In this document: one piece after another, positions 36,453-45,867 of the stretch
Numbering within the stretch: position 1 is the stretch's first letter
Layout of the letters: each line of letters begins with the position of its first letter
From: Bradyrhizobium betae
GTDB lineage: Bacteria > Pseudomonadota > Alphaproteobacteria > Rhizobiales > Xanthobacteraceae
Direction: 5' to 3'
Length of the DNA: 62,358 nt
NCBI RefSeq assembly: GCF_004123905.1
Contig: NZ_MZXW01000043.1
Location: 1 to 62,358, forward strand
The notes under the pieces: generated by a model
Databases searched by the model: none
What the model saw: the letters and a program-made list of their open reading frames with translations, nothing else
Told to the model about the DNA's origin: nothing
Program-made: the position numbers and the translations under genes

Positions 36453-38564
36453 TCACAGACAGGTGTCGTCCTTGTCGCCGCGCCCGGAGCTGCCGCAGGG
36501 CGTGCGCTTCGAGAGCTGCTGGATCTTCAGCTTGGATTGGGTCTGGGCCGCGATATCGAACACGTTCGCCGGCGTCATCTGGATCGCGCTGCGATAATCG
36601 TCCGCGGCCTTGTCCACATCGCCCTTGGCCTCGTAGACGCCCGCGCGCGCGAAATAGCGCTCGATCATCGGCTTCTGCGCGATCGCCTTGCCGAGATCGT
36701 CCAGCGCCTTGTCGTATTGCTTCATCGAGGTGTAGGCGATCCCGCGCAGGCTGAGCGCATCCGGATCGTTCGGCCGCGCCTCCAGCACCAGATTGAGGTC
36801 GGTCATGGCGCCGGCCGCGTCCTTCTTGCCGAGATAGGCGCGCGCACGCAGCGTGCGCACGAACCCGTCGGAGGCGGGCGTCTTGCCGACGAGCTGATCG
36901 AGCGCCACGATCGCGCGATCATATTGTCCTGACAGCAGCATCGCCAAGCCCTGACCGAGCTCGGCGACCTGGTTGTTGGGATTGCGATCGAGCGCGTTCT
37001 TGACGTCGACCAGGCCTTCCGCGCTATTCCCCTTCAGCAGCAATACGAGCCCGCGCGAGGCGCGCGCCGCGTCGTTGACGGGATTGAGCACCAGCGACCG
37101 GTCGAAATCGACGACGGCCTTGTCGTTCTGGTTCAGGCCCATATAGGCCTGACCGCGCTCGGAATACGCCATGAAATCCTTGTCGTTGAGCGAGATCGCG
37201 CGGTCGAGATCGGCGATCGCGTCCTGGAATTTGCCGGTCAGGCGGTTCGCCATGCCGCGGCAGACATAGGCCCCCGCATTGTTCGGATTGGCGCGGATGG
37301 CCTGATTGGCGTCGATCAAGCCCTGGTCAAACTGCCTCATGCCGGTGGAGGCGACGGAGCGCGAGGCCAGCAATTGCGAGTCGTTCGGCTTCATCCTGAG
37401 CAGCGCATCGAGGTCGTTGCGCGCCTCCGCGAACCGGGCCGTCGACAGCAGTGCGGCGACGCGCAGCTTGAGTGCGGTCTCGTTACGCGGATTGCCCGAC
37501 AGGATGGTGTTCAGCTTCGGGATCGCTTCGGCGTACTTCTTCTGTGCCACCAATTGCTGCGCCTCGCTCAGGCCCGGAGGCGGCGCCGGGAATGTCCCTT
37601 GCGGTATCGTCGCCATCGGCACCGCGGCCGGCGGGATCGCAGGTGCCGGAGCTACCGGCGGCGGCGCTGCGACGGCCTGCTTGGGCGCGACAGGCGCAGG
37701 CGTCGGTGTGCCCTGCACTTTCGCAAGCTCGGCCTGCATCGCAACCGCAGCGTGCCGCTGCTGCTGGGCCATCTGGTCGTTCGGAGCGATCGACAGCACC
37801 TTGTCGAAATCCGCGATCGCACGCGCATAGTCGCCCTTGGAGCTGAAGCTCTGCCCGCGCGCGAAATAGGCGCCGCGATCGGGTTGCGGCGACTGCGCGA
37901 TCGCGCGCGAAAAGTCCTCGATGGCGTGGTCGAGGTCGCCCTTGCGGCGATAGACCTGGCCGCGCCAGAAAAAGGCGCCGGGCAGGCTCGCATTCAGCGA
38001 GATCGCGGTGTTGACGTCGCTCATGGCCGGATCGAGCTGCGAGGTCTCGATGGAGGCTCGCGCGCGCCCGACATAGGCCATGGCATAATCCTGCTTCAGC
38101 CCGATCGCCTTGGTGAAATCCGCGGTCGCATCCGTCCATTGCTTCCGGTCGAGCTTCAGCCCGCCCCGCGCCGCATAGGCGTTCGGACTGTTGGGATCGA
38201 GCTCGATCGCCTGGTTCATGTCAGCCAGCCCGCCGTCGAAATTTCCCTTGCGCTGCCGCGCATAGCCGCGCGCCACCAGGGCCGGCACGGATGTTGGGTC
38301 GAGCTGCACGGCCGCATCCGCATCGGCCAGACCAGCGTCGAGATTGGACCGGCTCATGAACAGGCGCGATCTGCTCACATGAGCGCGCAGCCGTTCATCG
38401 GCGGGACGCGACTGGTCGTTGATGATGGCGGTGCAGGCGGGCTCTATCTTCGCAGGCAGCGGGCCATTGCAATCTTCGAGGTCGCCCGCCCGGGCCGAAC
38501 CTGGCACGCCGCATGACATCATGAACGCGGCTGCTGCCATCAGGCGGACGAACGGCATCGACAT
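36453..38564 (-). CDS. exported TPR-repeat protein
   Basis: This 703-residue protein is made almost entirely of tetratricopeptide repeats in two blocks, about residues 40-290 and 350-690. They are separated by an Ala/Pro-rich linker (APVAPKQAVAAPPPVAPAPA). The N-terminus MSMPFVRLMAAAAFMMSCGVPGSARA is a signal peptide, so the protein acts in the periplasm or at the outer membrane. It probably scaffolds a protein complex, but the partner is unknown. Chosen ATG 38564; upstream in-frame codons lack a signal-like context. It ends two bases from the putA stop, convergent. Confidence 0.88.
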   Translation of the reverse strand: MSMPFVRLMAAAAFMMSCGVPGSARAGDLEDCNGPLPAKIEPACTAIINDQSRPADERLRAHVSRSRLFMSRSNLDAGLADADAAVQLDPTSVPALVARGYARQRKGNFDGGLADMNQAIELDPNSPNAYAARGGLKLDRKQWTDATADFTKAIGLKQDYAMAYVGRARASIETSQLDPAMSDVNTAISLNASLPGAFFWRGQVYRRKGDLDHAIEDFSRAIAQSPQPDRGAYFARGQSFSSKGDYARAIADFDKVLSIAPNDQMAQQQRHAAVAMQAELAKVQGTPTPAPVAPKQAVAAPPPVAPAPAIPPAAVPMATIPQGTFPAPPPGLSEAQQLVAQKKYAEAIPKLNTILSGNPRNETALKLRVAALLSTARFAEARNDLDALLRMKPNDSQLLASRSVASTGMRQFDQGLIDANQAIRANPNNAGAYVCRGMANRLTGKFQDAIADLDRAISLNDKDFMAYSERGQAYMGLNQNDKAVVDFDRSLVLNPVNDAARASRGLVLLLKGNSAEGLVDVKNALDRNPNNQVAELGQGLAMLLSGQYDRAIVALDQLVGKTPASDGFVRTLRARAYLGKKDAAGAMTDLNLVLEARPNDPDALSLRGIAYTSMKQYDKALDDLGKAIAQKPMIERYFARAGVYEAKGDVDKAADDYRSAIQMTPANVFDIAAQTQSKLKIQQLSKRTPCGSSGRGDKDDTCL

Positions 38565-38794
38565 GACCGGCAGATCCTTGAGGCGAAAATGCGCCGGCCC
38601 GGGACGATCTGGCAGGCGGAGAAGCTGTACAACCGGGGCGAGCGGATTGCCATAACCGTCTGGCATGCCGCCCCCGGGAAAGCGCCGGGTGGAAGCCGTT
38701 GCATCCCGGCAAAACATCGGTCAAATGGTTGTGCCGTCAGGGATTATGAAGTTCCAGTCAACGGAAACAACAAGAGCGAGGGAGCAACGCCGCG

Positions 38795-40000
<1,206 letters not shown>

Positions 40001-40019
40001 GAGCGCACCGCTCTAACCC

Positions 40020-40100
40020 CGTCATTGCGAGCGCAGCGAAGCAATCCAGAATCCCACCGCGGATGCATTGCTGGATTGCTTCGCTACGCTCGCAATGACG
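40020..40100. repeat. intergenic palindromic repeat, family A
   Basis: This copy of about 81 bases has arms CGTCATTGCGAGCGCAGCG and CGCTACGCTCGCAATGACG. It lies between the CoA-transferase and glutathione transferase genes, both on the plus strand. Confidence 0.9.
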
Positions 40101-40154
40101 ACGCGGAGCGATCTCGCTATAAGCTCACAGCAACATCGCGTCTCGTGAGGTCCC

Positions 40155-40802
40155 ATGCCCAGCTACCGCCTGCACTACTTCCCCGAATCCGGCAACAGCT
40201 ACAAGCTGGCGCTGATGCTCACGCTTTGCGGCGAGAGATTCGAGCCGGTCTGGACCGACTTTGGCGGCGGCCTCACGCGCACGGCGGAATGGCGCAAGGC
40301 CGTCAACGAGATGGGCGAGATTCCGGTGCTCGAGGTCGACGGCGTGAAGATGACGCAGACCGCGCCGCTCCTGCTCAAGCTTGCCGATCAGTACAAGCGT
40401 TTTGGCGCCGAGACGGAGGAGGAAAAATTCGAACTGCTGCGCTGGCTGTTCTGGGACAACCACAAGCTCACCGGCTACATGGCTACCTACCGCTTCATGC
40501 GGGCCTTCACTGAAAAGAATGATCCGCAGGTGCTGAAGCATTTCCGCCGGCGGCTCGAGGATTTTCTCGGCATTCTCGATCGCCATCTCCAGCACGATGC
40601 TTTTGCGATCGGCACGAGGCCGACCGTCGCCGATATCTCGATGATGGCCTATCTGCACTATCCGAGCGACGAGCACGGCTTTGATTTCGCGCAGAGCCAC
40701 CCCGCCATCCACGCCTGGCTCGGCCGCATGGCCGCACTGCCCGGTTGGAAGCCGGCGTACGAGCTGCTGCCGGGAAAAAGGATGACGAATTACGCGAAGT
40801 GA
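40155..40802 (+). CDS. glutathione S-transferase family protein
   Basis: This 215-residue protein has an N-terminal thioredoxin-like domain (MPSYRLHYFPESGNSYKLALML, then IPVLEVDGVKMTQTAPLLLKLAD with the cis-Pro and the Thr that replaces the SNAI Ser) and an all-helical C-terminal domain with the N-capping Asp in PTVADISMMAYL. It is presumed to conjugate glutathione to electrophiles or act as a peroxidase. GTGAGG lies before the ATG. Confidence 0.9.
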   Translation: MPSYRLHYFPESGNSYKLALMLTLCGERFEPVWTDFGGGLTRTAEWRKAVNEMGEIPVLEVDGVKMTQTAPLLLKLADQYKRFGAETEEEKFELLRWLFWDNHKLTGYMATYRFMRAFTEKNDPQVLKHFRRRLEDFLGILDRHLQHDAFAIGTRPTVADISMMAYLHYPSDEHGFDFAQSHPAIHAWLGRMAALPGWKPAYELLPGKRMTNYAK

Positions 40803-40811
40803 GGGCGCCTG

Positions 40812-40976
40812 CTACCGCAGCGCCAGCCATCCCAGCGTGAACAAGATCCCGCCGACGATGACGACCACCGCGACCGCCCAGGTGCTGACGCGGATGCTGC
40901 CGGTGATCTGCTTGTCTTCCTCATTGCGCGCGATCTCGCGATTGCGCTCATTGTCGGCTTCGCTCGTGTCCGTCAT
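40812..40976 (-). CDS. small single-pass membrane protein, 54 residues
   Basis: A short minus-strand frame starts with ATG at 40976 and stops with TAG at 40814-40812. The protein starts MTDTSEADNERNREIARNEED and continues into a 20-residue hydrophobic helix (TWAVAVVVIVGGILFTLGW) ending in LALR, with a charged N-terminal tail. The composition is that of a real small membrane protein rather than a random frame. No clear ribosome site is visible. It stands alone between the glutathione transferase and the haem-motif protein. The function is unknown. Confidence 0.65.
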   Translation of the reverse strand: MTDTSEADNERNREIARNEEDKQITGSIRVSTWAVAVVVIVGGILFTLGWLALR

Positions 40977-41044
40977 GGGTCATCCAAATCGCTATCAGTC
41001 TTATCTTGCACATGATCTCTTCGGAAAACTTTCCGGATCACACG

Positions 41045-42580
41045 CTAACGCGTCTTGATGAAGCACATGCCGATGCGGCTCGAGGCCGCGGCAGCCTGAC
41101 AGGTCAGACCTTTAGCACAGCTCCATGACGTAAAACTCCTGTCCGGCGTTCCCGATCCCGCATTTTGCAGGGAACAATGTGCGCCCCAGCCATCCTGATA
41201 TTCGGTGCCGGCGAGTTCCTCGCTGCCGCGGGTCTGCGGCCGGCTGGCAAATCCGCGTGAGAAATCAGGGCGTTTGCCGGCGGCGAACGCCGTCAGGATG
41301 TCGCGGCGGCGGACCTGGTCGCCGAGGAAATGCGGCGAGGCCGGCACGATGGTGGAATTCGACGGCTTGTCGGCCAGCCAGTCGACGCCCGGGAAATGGA
41401 AGCCGCCAATGCCGCGGGTCTGGTGGCAGCCGGCACAGGTGACGTCGTTGAGACGGCGCTGGAAGCCCGCGACCGAGCGGATGTTCTGCATATCACCGCG
41501 CGCCGCGGCCTGCTTCAGCGCGCCGACTACGTCACTGTCGGTGAAGACGGGATCGCCCTTCCCCTCCCCTTGCATCATGCCGAACTCCGGCTGCAAGGAG
41601 GAAGCATCGAGGCCGGCGGGCGTGGGCACCACCGCGGCCTTGGCGAGAAACTTCTCGGGGATCAGCACCGTGCCGCGATCGAACTCGCGAAGATTTTCCG
41701 GCGCAAGCAGCCACGCCTTGAAGTCGCGCCGGAGATCATTGTCCGCAAAGATCCTGTTACTGTCGATCTGGTTCTCCAGCGTCGATTCCTCGAACTGCTT
41801 GGTGGCGCCATTATACTTGAACACCTTGAGCAGATAATCGGAACGAAAATCGTGCAGTGCCGATTTCGGCGCGATGGAGATCTGGATGTTGGTCTCGATG
41901 CGGTCGAGCATCGCATCGTGAGGGGAGAGGCCGCCGCCGATCAGCCCCTGCCAGTCGCCATTGTCGAGCCAGCGCCGCGCGATATCGGCGCAGGTGACCG
42001 GCTTGGCGCTCGCATCCGCCTGGCGCGCATCTCTGGCTTTCATCACCAGATTGAAGGTCATTGGCAGGCGCGTCGCGCTCGTGCTGCCATCGGGCCTGGT
42101 CTCGAAACGCGCGAGACGGTAGATCAGCCGGATCTCGCCGCAGGACTCTTCGGACACATAGGCCCGGTCCATGCGATTGACGATGCCGGCGAGCACAAAG
42201 CGCGTGTTGGGGGAATTTAGATTGGCCCGATCGAACAGCTGCACGTCAAAGCCTTCGCCGACGCCGATGGTCTCGGTCGGCCAGGCCGCCTTCTGCTGTA
42301 AGATGTAGCGATCGAACTCCGCCTCGATCGCCGGTGGAATTGGCGCAAGCTGCGGCAGCTGTGAGAACAGCATATCGGTCGTCAGGGGAAAATTCGCGTT
42401 GCGCTCCGGCCATAGCAACCGCGAGATCGTCAGCGTGTCGTTCCGGTCGAGCTTGCCGAGAACATCGGGATCGGTGATGGCGGCGCCGCGCGCCAGCTGT
42501 GCGTTCTCCGCGGCCAAAGGCGACACGACGACGCCAAACAATACGACGACAGCTAGGAGAATTCGCAATACGCGGCTCAT
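41045..42580 (-). CDS. exported hypothetical protein with one haem-c motif
   Basis: This 511-residue protein has a signal peptide MSRVLRILLAVVVLFGVVVSPLAA. A single CAGCH motif (CAGCHQTRGIGGFHFPG) lies at about residues 370-386. The N-terminal 300 residues include DRAYVSEESCGEIRLIYRLARF and PMTFNLVMK, which I do not recognise as a known fold. The tail has several Cys (HCSLQNAGSG, WSCAKGLTCQ) that may form disulfides. It could be a periplasmic monohaem protein or peroxidase-related, but I cannot assign a function. ATG 42580 was chosen because it opens the signal peptide. Confidence 0.75.
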   Translation of the reverse strand: MSRVLRILLAVVVLFGVVVSPLAAENAQLARGAAITDPDVLGKLDRNDTLTISRLLWPERNANFPLTTDMLFSQLPQLAPIPPAIEAEFDRYILQQKAAWPTETIGVGEGFDVQLFDRANLNSPNTRFVLAGIVNRMDRAYVSEESCGEIRLIYRLARFETRPDGSTSATRLPMTFNLVMKARDARQADASAKPVTCADIARRWLDNGDWQGLIGGGLSPHDAMLDRIETNIQISIAPKSALHDFRSDYLLKVFKYNGATKQFEESTLENQIDSNRIFADNDLRRDFKAWLLAPENLREFDRGTVLIPEKFLAKAAVVPTPAGLDASSLQPEFGMMQGEGKGDPVFTDSDVVGALKQAAARGDMQNIRSVAGFQRRLNDVTCAGCHQTRGIGGFHFPGVDWLADKPSNSTIVPASPHFLGDQVRRRDILTAFAAGKRPDFSRGFASRPQTRGSEELAGTEYQDGWGAHCSLQNAGSGTPDRSFTSWSCAKGLTCQAAAASSRIGMCFIKTR

Positions 42581-42617
42581 GCCTGAGGTAACACCGCGCG
42601 GCGACACCTATTCAAGC

Positions 42618-42650
42618 AAAAAGGCGCTTCACATGGTGGTGAAGCGCCTC
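42618..42650 (-). terminator. rho-independent terminator for the 42674-43678 gene
   Basis: AGGCGCTTCAC (42622-42632) and GTGAAGCGCCT (42639-42649) form a perfect 11-base stem with a six-base loop. On the minus strand the stem is followed by five T (42622-42618). It lies about 25 bases past the stop of the minus-strand gene at 42674 and before the next minus-strand gene, so it should separate the two transcripts. Confidence 0.88.
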
Positions 42651-42673
42651 TTTGGAAGTCGGATATCGAACGC

Positions 42674-43678
42674 TCAGCGCGAGACGATCAGGCCCTTGCT
42701 GGTGACGACCACCCAGCGGCCGTCCTGGCGGCGGATGGCATCGACACGGCCGAGGCCCGGGATGGGATCGCCGGGATAGACCTCGTAGAGGCCGTCGCGA
42801 CCCTCGATCAGCGCGCCGCCATTGGCCGCATTGCGCAGCCGCCAGCCATCGATCGTCGGCAGACGGCCAATTTCGGTCTTCGGCGCGGCGGGCGCGGGAG
42901 CCGGCACGGCCGCAGCGGTCGCAACCTGGGTCGGTGCGATCGAGCCGGTGGTCTCCTTGGCGGGCGCGGGCGCTGCCGCGGCCTGCACGGCAGCGGCGGG
43001 CGGCGTGGTGCGGAGCTTGTCCACGGTCTCGGACAGCTTTGCGATTTTGGCCATCGGCTCGGCCTGCGCCTTCTCGAGCTTGTCGAGACGGTCGTTGGCG
43101 CGGTTGGACTGGCTGAGCCCGGTCTTGGAGGTGTGCTCGACATTCGCCTTGAGCGCGACCAGATCGGCATCGATCCGGGCGACGGAGGCATCCAGTGCGC
43201 TGGTGTCAGCGACCTGCGCCGGCGCGGCAGCCGGGCTAGCGAAATGCATCATGCCCGCGGTCGCAAGCGCGCCGCTGATGGCGCCGACGCTGGCCGCAAT
43301 CGCCACCACCGCGGCCATCGCCGACAGGCGGCGCTTGCTGCCGGTCTCGCGCGGCTCGTCCGCCTTCACATGCGGGGCAAACTCCTCGCGGTCCCAGGCG
43401 CGCTCTGACGGCGCCATGACGATGAGCTTGCCGAGCTTCGGCTCAGGCTTGGTCTCAGCCTTTGTCTCGGCCTTGGTTTCAAACTTCGGCACCGCGATCG
43501 AGGACGGCTCGACCTTGGGGGCCTCTGCTTTCACCGGATCAGGCTTGGGCAGCGTCTCGTGGTCGGGGGCAATCGAGGGGGCCTCGATGCCGGTGGCCTC
43601 GACGGCCTGCGGCGCGGTCGCTGCGGCGTCAACGACGCCAGTATCCTGCGTAGGCTGCTCAGCCATTGGTTCGCTCAC
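42674..43678 (-). CDS. membrane-anchored protein with a coiled-coil and a conserved C-terminal domain
   Basis: This 334-residue protein begins with a long acidic, Pro/Glu/Lys-rich cytoplasmic part (about 1-110). A transmembrane segment at about 120-145 (LSAMAAVVAIAASVGAISGALATAGMM) leads to a region with coiled-coil character (about 160-225). An Ala/Pro linker joins a C-terminal domain with GRLPTIDGWRLRNAANGGALIEGRDGLYEVYPGDPIPGLGRV. The function is unknown; it could link the cytoplasm to the envelope. The shift from Lys/Glu repeats to the folded tail resembles TonB- or TolA-like layouts, but no family is recognised. Confidence 0.7.
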   Translation of the reverse strand: MSEPMAEQPTQDTGVVDAAATAPQAVEATGIEAPSIAPDHETLPKPDPVKAEAPKVEPSSIAVPKFETKAETKAETKPEPKLGKLIVMAPSERAWDREEFAPHVKADEPRETGSKRRLSAMAAVVAIAASVGAISGALATAGMMHFASPAAAPAQVADTSALDASVARIDADLVALKANVEHTSKTGLSQSNRANDRLDKLEKAQAEPMAKIAKLSETVDKLRTTPPAAAVQAAAAPAPAKETTGSIAPTQVATAAAVPAPAPAAPKTEIGRLPTIDGWRLRNAANGGALIEGRDGLYEVYPGDPIPGLGRVDAIRRQDGRWVVVTSKGLIVSR

Positions 43679-43946
43679 GGCTCAAATACTCCAGTCTCGG
43701 TTGACTTTTTGGTAACTTTCATTGCTTGCGAAATCCTTACCCTTGGTCCCGCTTACCGAAATTTTAGGAAGTCATCCGGGGCCGAATTGGGTCGGGAAAG
43801 TGGAACCGGCGTGGCGGGCGTGAAACAATTCGTAACCGGGTGAAGATGAACGGCGGAGCAACGGCCGGACAAACCGGCTGTTTGCCCGTCACCGTTCCCC
43901 GGCTAACATGACCCATCCCGTCAGCCAGAAGGCGTTTGGGGGTGCC

Positions 43947-44318
43947 ATGACGATCGAGAAGTGCATCAACGAATTTGGTGTCGATGACGTCATCTTCGAG
44001 GAGGGTTCGACCGGCCGCGAGCTGTTCGTCGTGCTCGACGGCGAGGTCGAGATCGCCAAGATGAACGGCGCCAGCAAGACCAGCATCATCAAGCTCGGCA
44101 AGGGCGAGTTCTTCGGCGAGATGGCCGTGATCGACGGCTCGGCACGCTCGGCAACCGCGATCGCCGCGGCGCCGGACACCAAGGTGATGCGGATCAACCA
44201 TGCCCGCTTCGTCTATCTCGTCAGCCAGCAGCCGGCGTTCGCGCTGATGGTGATGGACGCGCTCTCGAAACGCCTGCGCGCCTCCAACGCCGTCACCTAC
44301 CGGGCGGCGCAATCATGA
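43947..44318 (+). CDS. stand-alone cyclic-nucleotide-binding domain protein
   Basis: This 123-residue protein consists of just one cNMP-binding fold. The phosphate-binding cassette is intact: GEFFGEMAVIDGSARSATAIA contains the Glu and Arg that hold the ribose and phosphate. No helix-turn-helix follows, so it is not a CRP-type regulator. A GGGGGT ribosome site precedes the ATG at 43947. The stop overlaps the start of the MBL-fold hydrolase (ATGA), so the two are made together, and cAMP could control that partner. A cAMP source lies in the same window at 28807. Confidence 0.88.
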   Translation: MTIEKCINEFGVDDVIFEEGSTGRELFVVLDGEVEIAKMNGASKTSIIKLGKGEFFGEMAVIDGSARSATAIAAAPDTKVMRINHARFVYLVSQQPAFALMVMDALSKRLRASNAVTYRAAQS

Positions 44319-45127
44319 GCGACCGCAAGCCGACTTCGTTTCCGGTCCTGATGAAGAACGACACCTGCTCGCTGATCCAGGCGGCCGATGACGTCTACCA
44401 GCTCCGCTTCGCCAACCGCGCCGCCAACGCCTATCTCGTGCGCGGCTCGGCGCGCACGATCCTGATCGATGTCGGGCTGTCCTCGAACTATCCGGCGATG
44501 GTGGAGTGCCTGAACTTCGCGGACTGTCCGCCGGAAAAGATCGACATGGTGGTGCTGAGCCACGAGCATCTCGACCATATCGGCGCCGCCTGGCACTTCA
44601 ACGAGCGCCGCACCTTCGTCGCCGCCCATCGCCTCGCCGCCAACAAGATCATGCTGCGCGACGATTTCTCGATGCTGCGAAAGATGTTCAACGAGCCGAA
44701 CGTGCCCATCAATATCGACATCTGGTTGGAGGAAGGCAATCTGATCGATCTCGGCAATTTCCGTCTCAACGTGATGTACACGCCGGGCCACACCTCGGCC
44801 TGCATCACGCTGTTCGAGCAGGACAAGGGCCTGCTGTTCGCCGCTGACACCTTGATGCCCGGCGGCGTGATGGGCGGCGTGTTCGGCTCGGGCAGCATCT
44901 CCGACTACATCCAGTCGCTCGAGCGCCTGAAGGGGCTGGAGGCGAAGATCCTGCTGTCTGGCCACGGGCGGCTGTCGGACACGCCGCAGGAGGACGTCCG
45001 CACCGCCATTGCGCGGTCGCATGGCCTGCTGGAGGACACCGCGCAATTGTTCGACGCGCTGGATGCGCGTTCGAACTTCGAGCCGATCATGCAGTCGGTA
45101 AGGGATTTGAACAAGCTGGATGATTGA
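44315..45127 (+). CDS. metallo-beta-lactamase-fold hydrolase
   Basis: This 270-residue enzyme has the metal-binding motif SHEHLDH at residues 82-88 (His83, His85, Asp87, His88), further His in YTPGHTSA and an AADTLMPGG segment, and a SGHGR motif. It belongs to the glyoxalase II-like MBL superfamily and hydrolyses an ester, thioester or phosphodiester. It is translationally coupled to the cNMP-binding protein, and cyclic-nucleotide control of a hydrolase seems plausible. The substrate is unknown. Confidence 0.9.
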   Translation: MSDRKPTSFPVLMKNDTCSLIQAADDVYQLRFANRAANAYLVRGSARTILIDVGLSSNYPAMVECLNFADCPPEKIDMVVLSHEHLDHIGAAWHFNERRTFVAAHRLAANKIMLRDDFSMLRKMFNEPNVPINIDIWLEEGNLIDLGNFRLNVMYTPGHTSACITLFEQDKGLLFAADTLMPGGVMGGVFGSGSISDYIQSLERLKGLEAKILLSGHGRLSDTPQEDVRTAIARSHGLLEDTAQLFDALDARSNFEPIMQSVRDLNKLDD

Positions 45128-45154
45128 GGGCGCAGGGCACGCCTCTATCAAACC

Positions 45155-45286
45155 CGTCATCCTGAGGCGCGAGTGGCGCGATGCAAAGCATCGCGCCGGG
45201 AGCCTCGAAGGATGAGCGGCCGCGTTGCTGCAGCCGGGCCGTCGCCCTTCGAGGGCCGCTGAAGAAGCGGCCACCTCAGGGTGACG
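45155..45286. repeat. intergenic palindromic repeat, family B
   Basis: This copy of about 132 bases starts CGTCATCCTGAGGCGCGAG and ends CCTCAGGGTGACG. It shares most of its sequence with 15046-15180, including the CCTCGAAGGATGAGCGGCCG block. It lies between the MBL hydrolase and the TPM gene. Confidence 0.85.
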
Positions 45287-45316
45287 GCGAGACAGCTGGG
45301 CTCGTTGCCTCAACAT

Positions 45317-45346
45317 CGTCATTGCGAGCGCAGCGAAGCAATGACG
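45317..45346. repeat. shortened family A repeat
   Basis: CGTCATTGCGAGCGCAGCG is followed within 11 bases by CAATGACG. Both outer ends of family A are kept but most of the right arm and the centre are missing, as in an internal deletion. It lies next to a complete family B element. Confidence 0.65.
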
Positions 45347-45367
45347 GAGTCGGTGGCACTAGCGAGG

Positions 45368-45865
45368 CTACATCACCACCGGCGCATCCGGCAGCTCATT
45401 CGGATGCTCCCCACCCGGCGGGAAGTGCTTGGCCAGCTCGCGCGACACTGCCGTGATCCCGGAGATTGCGCCGTGCTCGAATCGGCCCGACCTGAATTCG
45501 GCCTCCATCGCGCGGCAGATCGTCTCCCAGCCTTCCGCCCCCACCTTCGCATTGATGCCGCGGTCGGCGATGATCTCGACGTCGCGGTCGGCGAGCAGCA
45601 GATAGATCAGGACGCCGTTGTTGTGCGCGGTGTCCCAGATGCGCAGATGCGAAAACACGTCGAGCGCGCGCTCGCGGGCATGCTGATCGCTGAACAGCGG
45701 ACGGCCATCGAGCGCGCCTTCGACGACGAAGCGGACCTGGCCCGAATGCGTGGCCTCGCCTTGCCGGATCGCCTGCTCGATGCGGTCAAGCACGCTTTGC
45801 GGAAACACGCGCTTCGCGCGCCAATGATGTTGCAGGAGATGCCGGGTGATGCGTTTGAGGCTCAT
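45368..45865 (-). CDS. TPM domain protein
   Basis: This 165-residue protein has the TPM_phosphatase fold core: VRFVVEGALDGRPLF, then ALDVFSHLRIWDTAHNNGVLIYLLLADRDVEIIADRGI, then GFF-like ITAVSRELAKHFPP at the end. It starts two bases after the stop of the larger TPM gene, so the lemA-TPM-TPM order is an operon. The family has been proposed to act in membrane-linked phosphatase or assembly functions. It has no clear signal peptide. Confidence 0.85.
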   Translation of the reverse strand: MSLKRITRHLLQHHWRAKRVFPQSVLDRIEQAIRQGEATHSGQVRFVVEGALDGRPLFSDQHARERALDVFSHLRIWDTAHNNGVLIYLLLADRDVEIIADRGINAKVGAEGWETICRAMEAEFRSGRFEHGAISGITAVSRELAKHFPPGGEHPNELPDAPVVM

Positions 45866-45867
45866 GA

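Noticed and set aside
43864..43883. GCCGG/CCGGC hairpin with TTT before the cyclic-nucleotide-binding gene
   Set aside because: Only five base pairs and a weak T-run; too short to call an attenuator or terminator.
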